Positions 35,041-44,600 of a stretch of 64,000 bases of DNA are shown here, in pieces (position 1 is the stretch's first letter; each line of letters starts with the position of its first letter). The DNA comes from Promethearchaeota archaeon (GTDB lineage: Archaea > Asgardarchaeota > Lokiarchaeia > Sigynarchaeales > SOKP01), in the NCBI GenBank assembly GCA_030668025.1, contig DAOUUT010000001.1, positions 5,616 through 69,615 on the forward strand, read 5' to 3'. Made by a program: the position numbers and the translations under genes. The notes beneath the pieces were generated by a model. It did no database searches. It was not told the origin of the DNA and saw nothing but the letters and a program-made list of their open reading frames with translations.

Positions 35041-36720
35041 TTAAGTTTTACAACTTAGAAGCTTAATAACGTAATCTTGATTTGAGAAGAATTCGCGATA
35101 ATTAAAAGCTTGAATTGCGTCTAATTGGGTGTATTCCTTTAATAACGCTTTAGATACCGTAATCTTATTATCGCCGTGAATGTCAACGATAATTAGAAGG
35201 TCCGCGTTAGCCCATTTTGGATTGCGCAAGAAAAGAGGAAAATATTGTATGTTGTTGTTTTTACAGTATGTATACGCGGGTTCTAAGGTCATTTTCTTAT
35301 TTCTTTTATTACCTAACTTCTGTAAATAAAACGTGAGGGTACTACTTGTGTCGTCTATTAATTTACACTCCCCACATCCATAAATCTCGTTGTTTTCGTT
35401 GTAATACCAAAGGTCTGGTTTTGATTGCCCCCCATCTCTTAGTCCGCATGTGGCGTGAGCTATCCAAAATTCGTAGACCGTTTTTGTCCGTAATAGATCT
35501 GAATCTAATCCATCTCCCTTGTTGTATTGTTGTAGCAATCGGTTTACGGTACTAAGACCATATCCAGTTCCATACGCAATATCTCGTTGTGAAAGGCCTA
35601 GCACCCAATCGTAAACAATTGCTAAGAAAGAAGCTTTATGCTTATTGAACGGCATATTATTAAAGTAATACGCTTTAAAGAAATTAGCGCAAGCGTCGTC
35701 AGCGTCTTTATTTCTAATTATTTGTGGTATAGTTAATTCTATGGTTTCAGAATTATAATCATCGTCTCGTTGTTTCTGATCGTCCCACATCCTATATTTA
35801 GCCGTTTGTACGATTTTTTTAATGTCCGATTCAAACTCTCCGAAAATCTCAATATGCTCGTCAAAGAGAAAGCCTTCTGCTTTGTCTTTAGTTAGATCGT
35901 TACCAAACTTGTCGATTAATAGTTGAATTATGGCTTCCATTTTCTTTTTTTTTTTCCGTAATCTCCTCATTAACGCGTCGAAATCCTCCCCTTCAAAACT
36001 TCGCGAAATTTCATCGTTATACCAGGAACAATATTTTTTTAACGGCAAAATTAAGGCACCCCTTCGAACCTTTTTTTGTAAAAAATTAACGTGCGTAATC
36101 TGAAAAATTGTTTCTTCAGGTAATAATTCTGTGATGATATCACCATATCGTTTAGCAAATCTATCGTTTACTTCGTCAATATATCCGTCAGATATTAACT
36201 TATAAAACCGAAATTGGGCTTTAAGTCTATATCCTCTTAGGATTCCGTTATCGAAGCTATTCAAAATTGTAAAGATACCAGAATGCCGCAACGTTGTAAT
36301 TGAAGCAATAAAGTTTTTAGAGTTTTTAGATAGGGCTTCCTTTGCGTCAGCAGATAAATAACCTTCGTCAACACAAAAAATATCAAATGGCCTCACTTCC
36401 GAAAGCGTTTCGATAATCCTGAATTTGTCTTTCAGACGAACTGGAACGGCTTTCTGAATCTCCTCTAATAATTTTTTTGGAGCTTGATAAAGCGCAATAT
36501 TTCTCTTCTCAAAGCCAAACAATAAAAATAAATTACATAAAATACACATTAAGGCCGATTTTCCAGCTCCAGCAATTCCAATCGTCCAAATAATACCTCC
36601 AAAATCTGGTTTATTTGCTCGTTTTTTTAATACCTCCAAAAATGAATCTGTACAATCTTCTAACTTTTTATCTGGGTTTTTCGACCTTCTATTTACGTAA
36701 TTCCCTGCGTTGTAATAAAT
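35041..36720 (-). CDS. ATPase-HTH-nuclease fusion (candidate DNA-packaging enzyme); start probably ATT
   Basis: The ATPase has Walker A GIAGAGKSA and Walker B FDIFCVDEGYLS, with a sensor-like TILNS. A helix-turn-helix follows (GLSQRDIAYGTGYGLSTVNRLL). Near the C-terminus SKPDLWYYN...GCGECKLI fits a PD-(D/E)xK nuclease core. Motor plus nuclease plus DNA-binding is the make-up of a packaging terminase, though it is not a known terminase family. TTG 36639 is the first standard start but has no ribosome site; the frame stays open to ATT 36720, five bases after GGTGAG, giving 559 residues. It overlaps the upstream stop by one base. Confidence 0.7.
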   Translation of the reverse strand: MYYNAGNYVNRRSKNPDKKLEDCTDSFLEVLKKRANKPDFGGIIWTIGIAGAGKSALMCILCNLFLLFGFEKRNIALYQAPKKLLEEIQKAVPVRLKDKFRIIETLSEVRPFDIFCVDEGYLSADAKEALSKNSKNFIASITTLRHSGIFTILNSFDNGILRGYRLKAQFRFYKLISDGYIDEVNDRFAKRYGDIITELLPEETIFQITHVNFLQKKVRRGALILPLKKYCSWYNDEISRSFEGEDFDALMRRLRKKKKKMEAIIQLLIDKFGNDLTKDKAEGFLFDEHIEIFGEFESDIKKIVQTAKYRMWDDQKQRDDDYNSETIELTIPQIIRNKDADDACANFFKAYYFNNMPFNKHKASFLAIVYDWVLGLSQRDIAYGTGYGLSTVNRLLQQYNKGDGLDSDLLRTKTVYEFWIAHATCGLRDGGQSKPDLWYYNENNEIYGCGECKLIDDTSSTLTFYLQKLGNKRNKKMTLEPAYTYCKNNNIQYFPLFLRNPKWANADLLIIVDIHGDNKITVSKALLKEYTQLDAIQAFNYREFFSNQDYVIKLLSCKT

Positions 36721-37256
36721 TAAAACTCACCGCCTTTTTTAGTAAATTTGCTTTTATTTTTACCCATTCGTTTCTTTTTCTCTTCCTCAATGGCTTCCTC
36801 GCTGGGAATCAATAAATCGAGATCGAGAAATCCTTTCGCGCTTAAGATTTTATGAGCGTAATACTCATCGGATAGATACATTGCTCTATTAGACCTCCTG
36901 CTGGAACCAACGTGTTCGTCTTCATAGCATTTCAATAAAATCGTATTAAATCGGTTATTTTTAGTAGGAAGCATATTGGTTCGAATGATTAATTGTGCCA
37001 TCTCCCGGAGCGGGTCGTGTTTATCAGGGTCTGCATAGGGGTCTGCTTTTGTTGTTTCCATCGATTTATTAAGCAAAAAGGCAAGCGTTACTTTGTTGGG
37101 ATTTCTTCCCTGTTCGCTGGAAGAAATGAGTTGTCCTAAAACAACCGACAAAAGGTCGTTATCTAAGATGTTCTTTTGGTGCGCTCCAATGATTTTATTC
37201 ACCAGATTGGTGACTGCTTGAACCTTTGCATTTTCTGATTTATGGTCTATAGGAAT
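36720..37256 (-). CDS. Unknown protein, 178 residues; start probably ATT
   Basis: From ATT 37256, seven bases after GGTGA; the first standard start, GTG 37202, has no ribosome site and would cut off a protein-like stretch (IDHKSENAKVQAVTNLV). Helical, with a basic end (KKKRMGKNKSKFTKKGGEF). Directly upstream of the ATPase with a one-base overlap, so it may be a small-subunit partner. No family recognised. Confidence 0.6.
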   Translation of the reverse strand: MPIDHKSENAKVQAVTNLVNKIIGAHQKNILDNDLLSVVLGQLISSSEQGRNPNKVTLAFLLNKSMETTKADPYADPDKHDPLREMAQLIIRTNMLPTKNNRFNTILLKCYEDEHVGSSRRSNRAMYLSDEYYAHKILSAKGFLDLDLLIPSEEAIEEEKKKRMGKNKSKFTKKGGEF

Positions 37257-37270
37257 CTTTTAATCACCTT

Positions 37271-38530
37271 TTACAATAAAATTGCTACAATTAATCCCAT
37301 CGCAAGAATAGCAATTATTATACCGCTTAATGCTAAAATAAATCTCCTTTTATATTTTTCTATTTCTGAGGTTAATTTCTTTTGAGCTGGATTGTTCATG
37401 AATTTGCTGAAAATTATATTGTCAGCAGCCGTATCTTGAACTACATCCGAGAGCGTCTCTCCTAACGCACGCGCCTTTTCCTTGTAGTGGTCCCGTGTCT
37501 TTTCTAATCTTTCTGGCTTTACTTCTAAATCGTTATTCCATGTCTCCATAACCTTTAATTGTAGAAACGCATAGGCTTGTGCTTTCAAGTTTTTTAACGG
37601 TTCTAAATAGGGCTCATCGAAATTCTCTGAAAATACTAAATATAATACCTGAACATCTCCCGTTAAGTCCCATAAATGTTCCCAGAAACAGAAACATTCT
37701 TTCAATATAACAGGCCAATTGTTATAGAATCCGGTGCTTTTCCGCGTTGCTAAAGCGTCTTTATACGAATAGTTCGGGATAATAATGAATAATTGGTCCC
37801 ATTGTTCTTTTTCGTTCTCGTAATTCTGAGGTGAATCCAAGAGAACCCAATAAATGTTTAATTTTTTAAGAGTTTCAATCTCTTCCTTACTTACTTTCTT
37901 AACGTCCCATTGTTGAATATCTGTCTCTACAACGGCTTCTAAGTTTTCTATCTCGTCTTTAGTATCGGGTTTCTTTTCCTTCTTTTTCTTCTTTTCATCC
38001 TCTACATCATGTTTGATAATGTTTTCTAATAGACCATCGTCTCTCATTTCTAATAGCTTCGGCGTGAGCATTTTTAGAAGGTTTTTAAGATTATCTCCTG
38101 TAATTGCATTTGTATCATCAGACACGTTAGTAGTTATTTGCGATTCAAGATATGAAATATAGTGTTTTCTATACGTTTTTGAGCCTAGCTTGGCTATTAA
38201 GCTTTTATTGTCCTCAAAATCGATAGGGATCTTATATACTTCTTTAAACGGAAGCATAACATCGTCAGGTTTACTCTTTCCCCGCCTAACCATACTATCG
38301 GCATAATCTATCGCTTGTACTTTCCCTTGAGATGTATTTTTTCTTTTTAATGGGGCAAAACTATAAAGGTAGAATAATAGAACTACAACTCCTGCATATG
38401 GTATTAGTTCGTAAAAAGTTAACGGTAGTTGAGGAAATAAGAAGAATCGAGCTTCTAACCAAAACATAAGAAGTATCAAAATAATGAACCCATAGAACTG
38501 GAACTGTGCCTCTTTATCCTCTCCTGCCAT
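37271..38530 (-). CDS. Membrane protein with large inside domain, 419 residues
   Basis: Two hydrophobic segments near residues 9-27 and 38-57, a long charged domain, then a last segment (about 398-418). The domain includes a very basic-acidic run (EKKKKKEKKPDTKDE) and a folded part (WVLLDSPQNYENEKEQWDQLF). A better-spaced start is ATA 38548, seven bases after GGAGGGG, six codons upstream. Neighbours are all membrane proteins. No family recognised. Confidence 0.65.
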   Translation of the reverse strand: MAGEDKEAQFQFYGFIILILLMFWLEARFFLFPQLPLTFYELIPYAGVVVLLFYLYSFAPLKRKNTSQGKVQAIDYADSMVRRGKSKPDDVMLPFKEVYKIPIDFEDNKSLIAKLGSKTYRKHYISYLESQITTNVSDDTNAITGDNLKNLLKMLTPKLLEMRDDGLLENIIKHDVEDEKKKKKEKKPDTKDEIENLEAVVETDIQQWDVKKVSKEEIETLKKLNIYWVLLDSPQNYENEKEQWDQLFIIIPNYSYKDALATRKSTGFYNNWPVILKECFCFWEHLWDLTGDVQVLYLVFSENFDEPYLEPLKNLKAQAYAFLQLKVMETWNNDLEVKPERLEKTRDHYKEKARALGETLSDVVQDTAADNIIFSKFMNNPAQKKLTSEIEKYKRRFILALSGIIIAILAMGLIVAILL

Positions 38531-38551
38531 AAATTTAAATCCTGCTATGAT

Positions 38552-38821
38552 TTATCCCCTCCTCACATATTTATTTTTAAAAAGACAAGATGCTAAGACA
38601 AAATATAACGAGGTTCCAACTACAATTACTCCGATCGAAACGTCAAAATATTGCCCCCCTCCCGGACTTACTAAGCCTGGAAAATAGGCTTGTGCCATCC
38701 CAGAAATCCACATGACAAAAATTCCATAAACGAGAGTAAAAATTATCCCCCCTATAATCTCTTTCTTATGTTCTTTTTTTTCTTTTTTATTCATTCTACT
38801 TGATTTTACTTTATCATTCAT
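38552..38821 (-). CDS. Small two-helix membrane protein with the late-region N-terminal signature
   Basis: 89 residues from ATG 38821 (AGGTGA five bases before; a GTG at 38830 lies inside the ribosome site). Starts MNDKVKSSRMNKKEKKEHKK, then two membrane helices separated by a Gly/Pro loop (FPGLVSPGGGQYF). Size and two-helix form recall major capsid proteins of spindle-shaped archaeal viruses, but the resemblance is only in form. Confidence 0.65.
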   Translation of the reverse strand: MNDKVKSSRMNKKEKKEHKKEIIGGIIFTLVYGIFVMWISGMAQAYFPGLVSPGGGQYFDVSIGVIVVGTSLYFVLASCLFKNKYVRRG

Positions 38822-38836
38822 TATTTTCACCTATTT

Positions 38837-39094
38837 TTAAATTAATATTTTAATTGCGGTAAAATATACGCCTGGAAGCGTATTATTGTTGTTATTAAAT
38901 TGGTTGATAATATCGTCTATTTGTGTTCTATATGAAAAGACCGTATAGATCATGATTACATAAAACGCAATCATTAGTAGCATTGCGAGGATCCTTAATA
39001 TATTTCCTGTAGCTTCTGTTTTCTCAGCCCGCCTCCTACCTCTCGCAGAGTTTATACCTCTGGATTTCCCTTTCCTTTTTCTCTTTTTTGCCAT
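38837..39094 (-). CDS. Small basic single-span membrane protein
   Basis: 85 residues. Very basic start (MAKKRKRKGKSRG, then RGRRRAEK), one membrane helix (about 33-52), then a polar Asn-rich outer part. The positive inside would face nucleic acid. In line with overlapping or close late genes. No family. Confidence 0.65.
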   Translation of the reverse strand: MAKKRKRKGKSRGINSARGRRRAEKTEATGNILRILAMLLMIAFYVIMIYTVFSYRTQIDDIINQFNNNNNTLPGVYFTAIKILI

Positions 39095-39099
39095 AAGAT

Positions 39100-39624
39100 T
39101 TACCTCATAGTAATTGCGATTGAACTCCCTCGTGCGATTAGCCGGGAACCAACGCTAACCGAGACCCAAGCTGAGATAAATGCGAGCCATTCGGGCATGA
39201 AATTTGAATAGAATATCGTAATTAAACTTATTAACAATATTATGTAACAAAAACCCCTAAGACCCGTATAGATTAAATATTCCCATAACCACAAACTCGC
39301 GTTATTATCCTTTTTATTGCTGGGGAGATATTTTAAATAATGTAAAACAATCGTTTTAATAACCCATACCAATATTGAAACGATTATATCCGTTAGGATT
39401 ATCCAACTAATTATAGCTAAAAGCTCCATTACAGGATTATGATTATATTCATTTCGTATGGATTCAACATTCGTATAATAAATCCAGGAAAAAATTAGCA
39501 CCTGGAATATCATTTTTAAAAACCATTTAAAAAATCGGTCCCACCCAAATGGAGGCTTTCCTTTATATAATTGATATTTACCTTCTTTTTTAGCCATCCG
39601 TTTGGACACTACTTTTTCGCTCAT
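39100..39624 (-). CDS. Polytopic membrane protein with the N-terminal signature
   Basis: 174 residues. Starts MSEKVVSKRMAKKEGK, one of five proteins with the S-x-R-x-x-K-K signature, then about four membrane segments. Preceded by the 175-residue membrane protein gene with a 3-bp gap. No family recognised. Confidence 0.65.
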   Translation of the reverse strand: MSEKVVSKRMAKKEGKYQLYKGKPPFGWDRFFKWFLKMIFQVLIFSWIYYTNVESIRNEYNHNPVMELLAIISWIILTDIIVSILVWVIKTIVLHYLKYLPSNKKDNNASLWLWEYLIYTGLRGFCYIILLISLITIFYSNFMPEWLAFISAWVSVSVGSRLIARGSSIAITMR

Positions 39625-39627
39625 AAT

Positions 39628-40155
39628 CTAACTTCCCTCTTCTGATTTTATTTTTTTTACGTATAAAAATTTGATAAAAACAACTAATATGGTATGATAT
39701 ATAATAAGCGTAATTATCCAAAACCACGCCGGGTTTGGCAAAATATAGATAGAATAGAAACTATAATAATTCAAACTGGCTTGTATCTGGGAAGCTACAT
39801 CTAATTGAGAGTATTCGCTACTATATGTTGTAATAATTGAAATACTTGACAACGCAAATAGTACGATACCGGTTAGGAATAAAACCAAAAGATTTGAAAC
39901 GATTTTAGGGCCAAATTTATACTCCTTTAAAAATAATAGATTTAATCCGAAACTAATCCCAAATATTGCAAATAAACCTAAAAAGATAATTAAATTTATA
40001 TTAAAATATTTTCCTAATTGATATTCTACATCTAATACGTCCTTCAGCGTATCCCCTAAGGGAACTTCAATAAATAAAAATACGAAGTATCCTACTAACG
40101 CAGAAAATATGCTAATAAAGATCGCATAAGTCCAGGGGACGCTGAGTTGGGCCAT
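39628..40155 (-). CDS. Four-span membrane protein, 175 residues
   Basis: Four strong hydrophobic segments (about 10-28, 50-68, 80-105, 140-165) and a basic inside end (KKIKSEEGS). ATG overlaps the stop of the small gene upstream (TAATG) after GGTGGTGAG. No family recognised. Confidence 0.65.
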   Translation of the reverse strand: MAQLSVPWTYAIFISIFSALVGYFVFLFIEVPLGDTLKDVLDVEYQLGKYFNINLIIFLGLFAIFGISFGLNLLFLKEYKFGPKIVSNLLVLFLTGIVLFALSSISIITTYSSEYSQLDVASQIQASLNYYSFYSIYILPNPAWFWIITLIIYHTILVVFIKFLYVKKIKSEEGS

Positions 40156-40262
40156 TAGAACTCACCACCCATTATAAAAACATATGGCCACGAATAGAAG
40201 ATTCCTAAAACGCCTCCTATACATGCTAATCCTATTAAAACAACCTTCCATTTTTTTTTCAT
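40155..40262 (-). CDS. Single-span membrane microprotein, 35 residues
   Basis: ATG 40262 after AAAGGAG; MKKKWKVVLIGLACIGG and then an aromatic stretch (FYSWPYVFIMGGEF). It overlaps the genes on both sides by 1 and 4 bp, which argues for a real gene despite its size. Resembles small virion or lysis-type membrane peptides in form. Confidence 0.6.
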   Translation of the reverse strand: MKKKWKVVLIGLACIGGVLGIFYSWPYVFIMGGEF

Positions 40263-40849
40263 ATTTTTCTCCTTTTAGTTTTCAATTCTTTTACCAATCT
40301 TTTCTCGTTTTTGAAAATATCCTTAATATACTCGAGAAAACCGTAAGGATCCAAAGCAAAAAAACGGTCAATTAAATCGTGAATTAAGTGAACCGATACA
40401 GTAATTATCTGTCTATATGGGAAGCGTATTTTTTCTGGCAAATACGAAAAACACCAAAATTCTCCGTCAACGACCCATACTTCCCATTTCTTTATCCCTC
40501 CTACGGTTTCAGAAATTAATCCGTGAATAATTTCGTGTATTAAAGAAGATGAATCAATTATTATAAGGGGGGCCTCAAAGTCCAAATTTGGATCAATTTC
40601 TATACACATCAATATCGTCACGTATATAACGCTACTAAAAGCGATAATATAGGTTAGAGAGGGGGGAATTTCTCCAAAACATCCTAAAAACGCCAATACT
40701 ACGCCAGATACCATTATGAAAAATAGCGTAGAAAAAAAAAAACATAGGGAAAGATCGTGTAAAAATTCCCGCATAAAATTAAATCCCTTTAAATTATCAA
40801 TATTTTCGTGGTAAAACATGTGAATTTTAATAAACTCTAACCCATTCAT
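40259..40849 (-). CDS. Membrane protein with HExxH motif (putative metalloprotease)
   Basis: 196 residues. Two membrane helices (about 32-56 and 65-83) precede LIHEIIHGLI, with H105-E106-x-x-H109 of zinc proteases and E114 five residues on. VHLIHDLIDRF later may supply another ligand. The basic C-terminal tail is cytosolic. It could cut virion or host membrane proteins; next to a CPBP-type protease. No closer family seen. Confidence 0.55.
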   Translation of the reverse strand: MNGLEFIKIHMFYHENIDNLKGFNFMREFLHDLSLCFFFSTLFFIMVSGVVLAFLGCFGEIPPSLTYIIAFSSVIYVTILMCIEIDPNLDFEAPLIIIDSSSLIHEIIHGLISETVGGIKKWEVWVVDGEFWCFSYLPEKIRFPYRQIITVSVHLIHDLIDRFFALDPYGFLEYIKDIFKNEKRLVKELKTKRRKI

Positions 40850-40856
40850 TTTTTTA

Positions 40857-41594
40857 TCACACCACCATATTTATTGTTCCTAACATTACCCACGTCGCAA
40901 GTAAATTAATTAATAAATGGCCTAACATCGGAACTGTAATATCTTTAAAAATTAAATAATAAATGCTTAACACGACTCCTACAAAGAACATCGCTACTAA
41001 AAGGTCAGGTCTCTGTCCATAAGCAGAGAAATGGACCGTCATGAACACGAACGATGAGAAAATCATAGCAATAAAAATTATTACAAACTCAGGTATTTTG
41101 GTATTGCTCTTAGAAAAAATAAAAACGATCAAAGAAATTAAAAACATTCTATAAAGAGCCTCTTCAATAACAGCTGCTGCTAAATAATAGAAATAAATGT
41201 CAATTGTCTCCATTGCTAATCGAAAAACCGTCTGGGCTACTGCCTGAATTACCATCTGAAGAATAAATAAACTAAAAATCCCGGCCAAATAATATCCTCC
41301 CTGTCTTGAAGTCTGAATGGGAAATTCTTTATCTAAAAAAGTCTCTTTATTCGCTTTGTTTAACAAGATCATTCCTACTAACGCGCCTGCTCCTTGTAGA
41401 AAAAGACTTATGGAAAAAGGCACATAAGCTTCCCTCCCATAATATTTACTTATTAAATATAATTCAATAAATAAAGAAAATAAGAGAAACATTAACGAAA
41501 CCACGTTAAATTTCATAAAGGATTTATCAATTTCGGGTTTCTCTTTCTTTACATGCTTCTTATAAATCCTCATACTATATACTTTCTCGTTCAT
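40857..41594 (-). CDS. CPBP-family intramembrane protease with the N-terminal signature
   Basis: 245 residues. CPBP (CAAX protease and bacteriocin-processing) motifs are complete: E144-E145-x3-R149 (IEEALYR), the FxxxH-type H188 (FVFMTVHFS), and H226-x3-N230 (GHLLIN). About seven membrane segments. It begins MNEKVYSMRIYKKHVKKE, the shared signature of this region. CPBP enzymes cut membrane proteins or prenylated tails. Here it may mature element surface proteins or defend the host against rivals. Immediately downstream of the spike-like gene. Confidence 0.82.
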   Translation of the reverse strand: MNEKVYSMRIYKKHVKKEKPEIDKSFMKFNVVSLMFLLFSLFIELYLISKYYGREAYVPFSISLFLQGAGALVGMILLNKANKETFLDKEFPIQTSRQGGYYLAGIFSLFILQMVIQAVAQTVFRLAMETIDIYFYYLAAAVIEEALYRMFLISLIVFIFSKSNTKIPEFVIIFIAMIFSSFVFMTVHFSAYGQRPDLLVAMFFVGVVLSIYYLIFKDITVPMLGHLLINLLATWVMLGTINMVV

Positions 41595-41608
41595 TATCTT
41601 TACCTCAT

Positions 41609-44600
41609 CTATCTAATTCGCGTTCCTTGAGTAAACTTCTTGATGGTTTTAGCTTCAAGCGTAATCTTATCGGCATAAGACCTTCTATAATTCTCGCTTT
41701 TCTTTCTATAACGATACGCAATATATCCTATTAGAATAATCGAAGCCCCACATCCTAATATAATCAATACAATCATTAACCAAATCACAGGCGCATTAAA
41801 ATCAGGGGTTTTAGGAATCGCCTCTGAATAAAATCCAAAACTAACCGTTTTGTTGTCTGGTAAAGCCTCCCAGTTAGACAAATATTCCTCATCTTCAATA
41901 CTCCATAAACGATATTCTACATCTTCATTTGGAAGATATTGATCAATCATATTTTGAGCCGAAAGTAAAAGCTCATCAACCACACCTTCGTATTTTAATT
42001 CTATCAACACCGAAGTATTTCTAAAATCGTTGATAAAACTCCAAACATCTATTTGTTCTTCTATAAATGTAGAATTGTAAGAAGCAGTAGACCAATTTAA
42101 TAAATCTGAAAACATAGTTAATTGAAACAGAGTCGTTAGAAACTCGTTTTGTTGGATTGCTATACTTAAATTTCCCGAAATAGTTGTATTTATGATGTCT
42201 AAACTTGCCTCGACACCAATTACCGCCGTATATATCGTATCGTTTATCAAATATACATCTGTAGATAAATCCAGAAAAGACACATTTATATTGTTCTGTA
42301 AACTCGTAAAATTGGTGTCCAACCATATAAAAACATTAGAAATATTATTAGAAATAAAATCCAATTGAGTGTTTTGATTGATTAACAATGTATCTAAACT
42401 GGAATTAACCGAATCTAAATTAATTTCAATGTTAATAATTGTATTATTAATATCACTATTCTGATTAGTTAAATCGATTACAACATTAGTAATCTGATTG
42501 CCGATTGTTGTATTTACATTTTCTATGTTATAGATCACATTAAAAAGAGTATAATTCGAACCAATCAATAAAATATCGTCTCCATTTAAGGTATAAGAAT
42601 AATAACTACTTCCCAAATTCTCGTAATCGGTTAGATTTATCTTATAATATCCCGAAAACAAATTGAATTCTATTATTTCGTTTGGTGCGATCCACTCCGA
42701 CCAATAATACTCGCTTTCGTAATAGTTTGGATCTCTTGTAATGTTAATCCAATTAAAAACCTCCTGTTGATTCATTATTTTTAAAGTGTATAATGTTAGT
42801 GTTATGGCAATATAATTGTCTCCCAAATTAACTGAATATATTCCAGAATATACCTGATAATCATATCTGTCGGTAATCGTAATATTCACATCGTCTCCTG
42901 CGTCCTCATAAAAAATATTCTCGTAAATCATAGTTCCGTTAATATAAGTTTTATAATTATCGAAAAATAGATGATTTCCCTGTTGATCAGCATAACTCAA
43001 AAAGCAAATCTTAGAACGATTTAACTCGTATGCTTGGTTGGAATCAAGATATATCATAAATTGATGATGATCATTGTCAGAATCGTAATAACCTATTTGG
43101 TAATAACTCGTGGCGAGCATAAACTCAATCGTATTTCCAGATAATAAAGGATACACATAAGAACCATTTATATCAATGATCGTCTTTTGTTCCATTAAAT
43201 TCTTTATTTGTAATTGATATGTTTCTAATTCCAATTCGATATAATCCGATGCAAAACGAGTAAAAGAATCTATTAATGTATTAAATCGATCATATACATC
43301 AATATAAATATATGTCTCAGTATCTACACTAAAAACATCGTATAACAACCAAAAATCATCATATTCACCATTTAAACTCCGAGATATATTAATATGATAA
43401 TCGATAATTGGTAAATAGATATCGTCTGGAGAAAATAATCCTAATCGACACTCTTGAATACCAATTGGTAAATAGACATGATAATAATCTGTACTTTCAA
43501 TTGTTATATTAACATTAACCTTCACATCACCATCAAAAGGATCAAATATCCTTAAATTATATGTATCTGGAGACAAGTAAACATCTCTTTGGTTAATTGG
43601 TGAAACATAAAAGGCTTTATAATCTCCTGTTATCGTGTATTTGTAAGTCTTTATATCGTAAATTTTAATATTATCGGTATCTTCGAAGATGGAACTGATT
43701 TTTAATTGGTCAAACTCTATAAGCTCCTCAGTAGATATTTGAACAGTATGTCTATTAAAATTGGTGTTTCCAGATTGACTAAGAAGTAGAGTTTTGTTTA
43801 CAACATCATTTTTTAATAAAATTAGATTAATTTGAGAATCCGAACTCGTTTCAAAATCTATTTCAAAATAGTCTCCTGAATTTAATATATAAGGAGTTCC
43901 ATAATCAACACTTTTTAAACTAATTAATTCTGTTTCATTTGTTTGTATATATGTATATCCACTTCCAAAATACTTTTTTTCGATATCATACTTAAATTCA
44001 TATTTATAAACTTCAGCATTATTAAAACCCACCATACATAAATAAGTTCCATCTGAAGTTATTCCATATTGTCGACCATCTTCAGTAGTTGCATCAAAAT
44101 AAGTTCCAGTATAAACACCAGCACTTGTATATTTATAAACAAAACTACTACCTGTAACCCAAAAATGAGTTCCGTCCCAAACAATATCTCTTGGAGCAAC
44201 AATTTCAGAACTTATATCAAAATGAGTTCCAGTATAAACACCAGCATCTGTATATTTATAAACTTCATCTGTATCTTCTCCTACAACCCAAAGATGAGTC
44301 CCGTCCCAAGTAATTCCATATGGATTATTATCTTGAACACTTATATCAAAATTAGTTGTAGTATAAACACCGGCATATGTATATTTATAAGCAATTTCAT
44401 CACTACCTATAACCCAAAAATGAGTCCCGTCCCAACCAAGACCGTTTGGAGCAACAATTTCAGAACTTATATCAAAATGAGTTCCAGTATAAACACCAGC
44501 ACTTGTATATTTATAAACTTCATTTGTAGCATCATCTAAAATCCAAAAATGAGTACCGACCCAAGCAATTCCAACTACTTTTGATACTCCAGCTGTTCCA

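Noticed and set aside
34753..35058. Plus-strand Phe/Ser-rich frame
   Set aside because: Shadow of the Lys-rich protein gene: AAA/AAG codons read backwards give Phe and Leu.
44069..44539. Plus-strand frame of 156 codons
   Set aside because: It is the reverse-strand shadow of the propeller repeats of the giant gene; its repeats mirror that gene.
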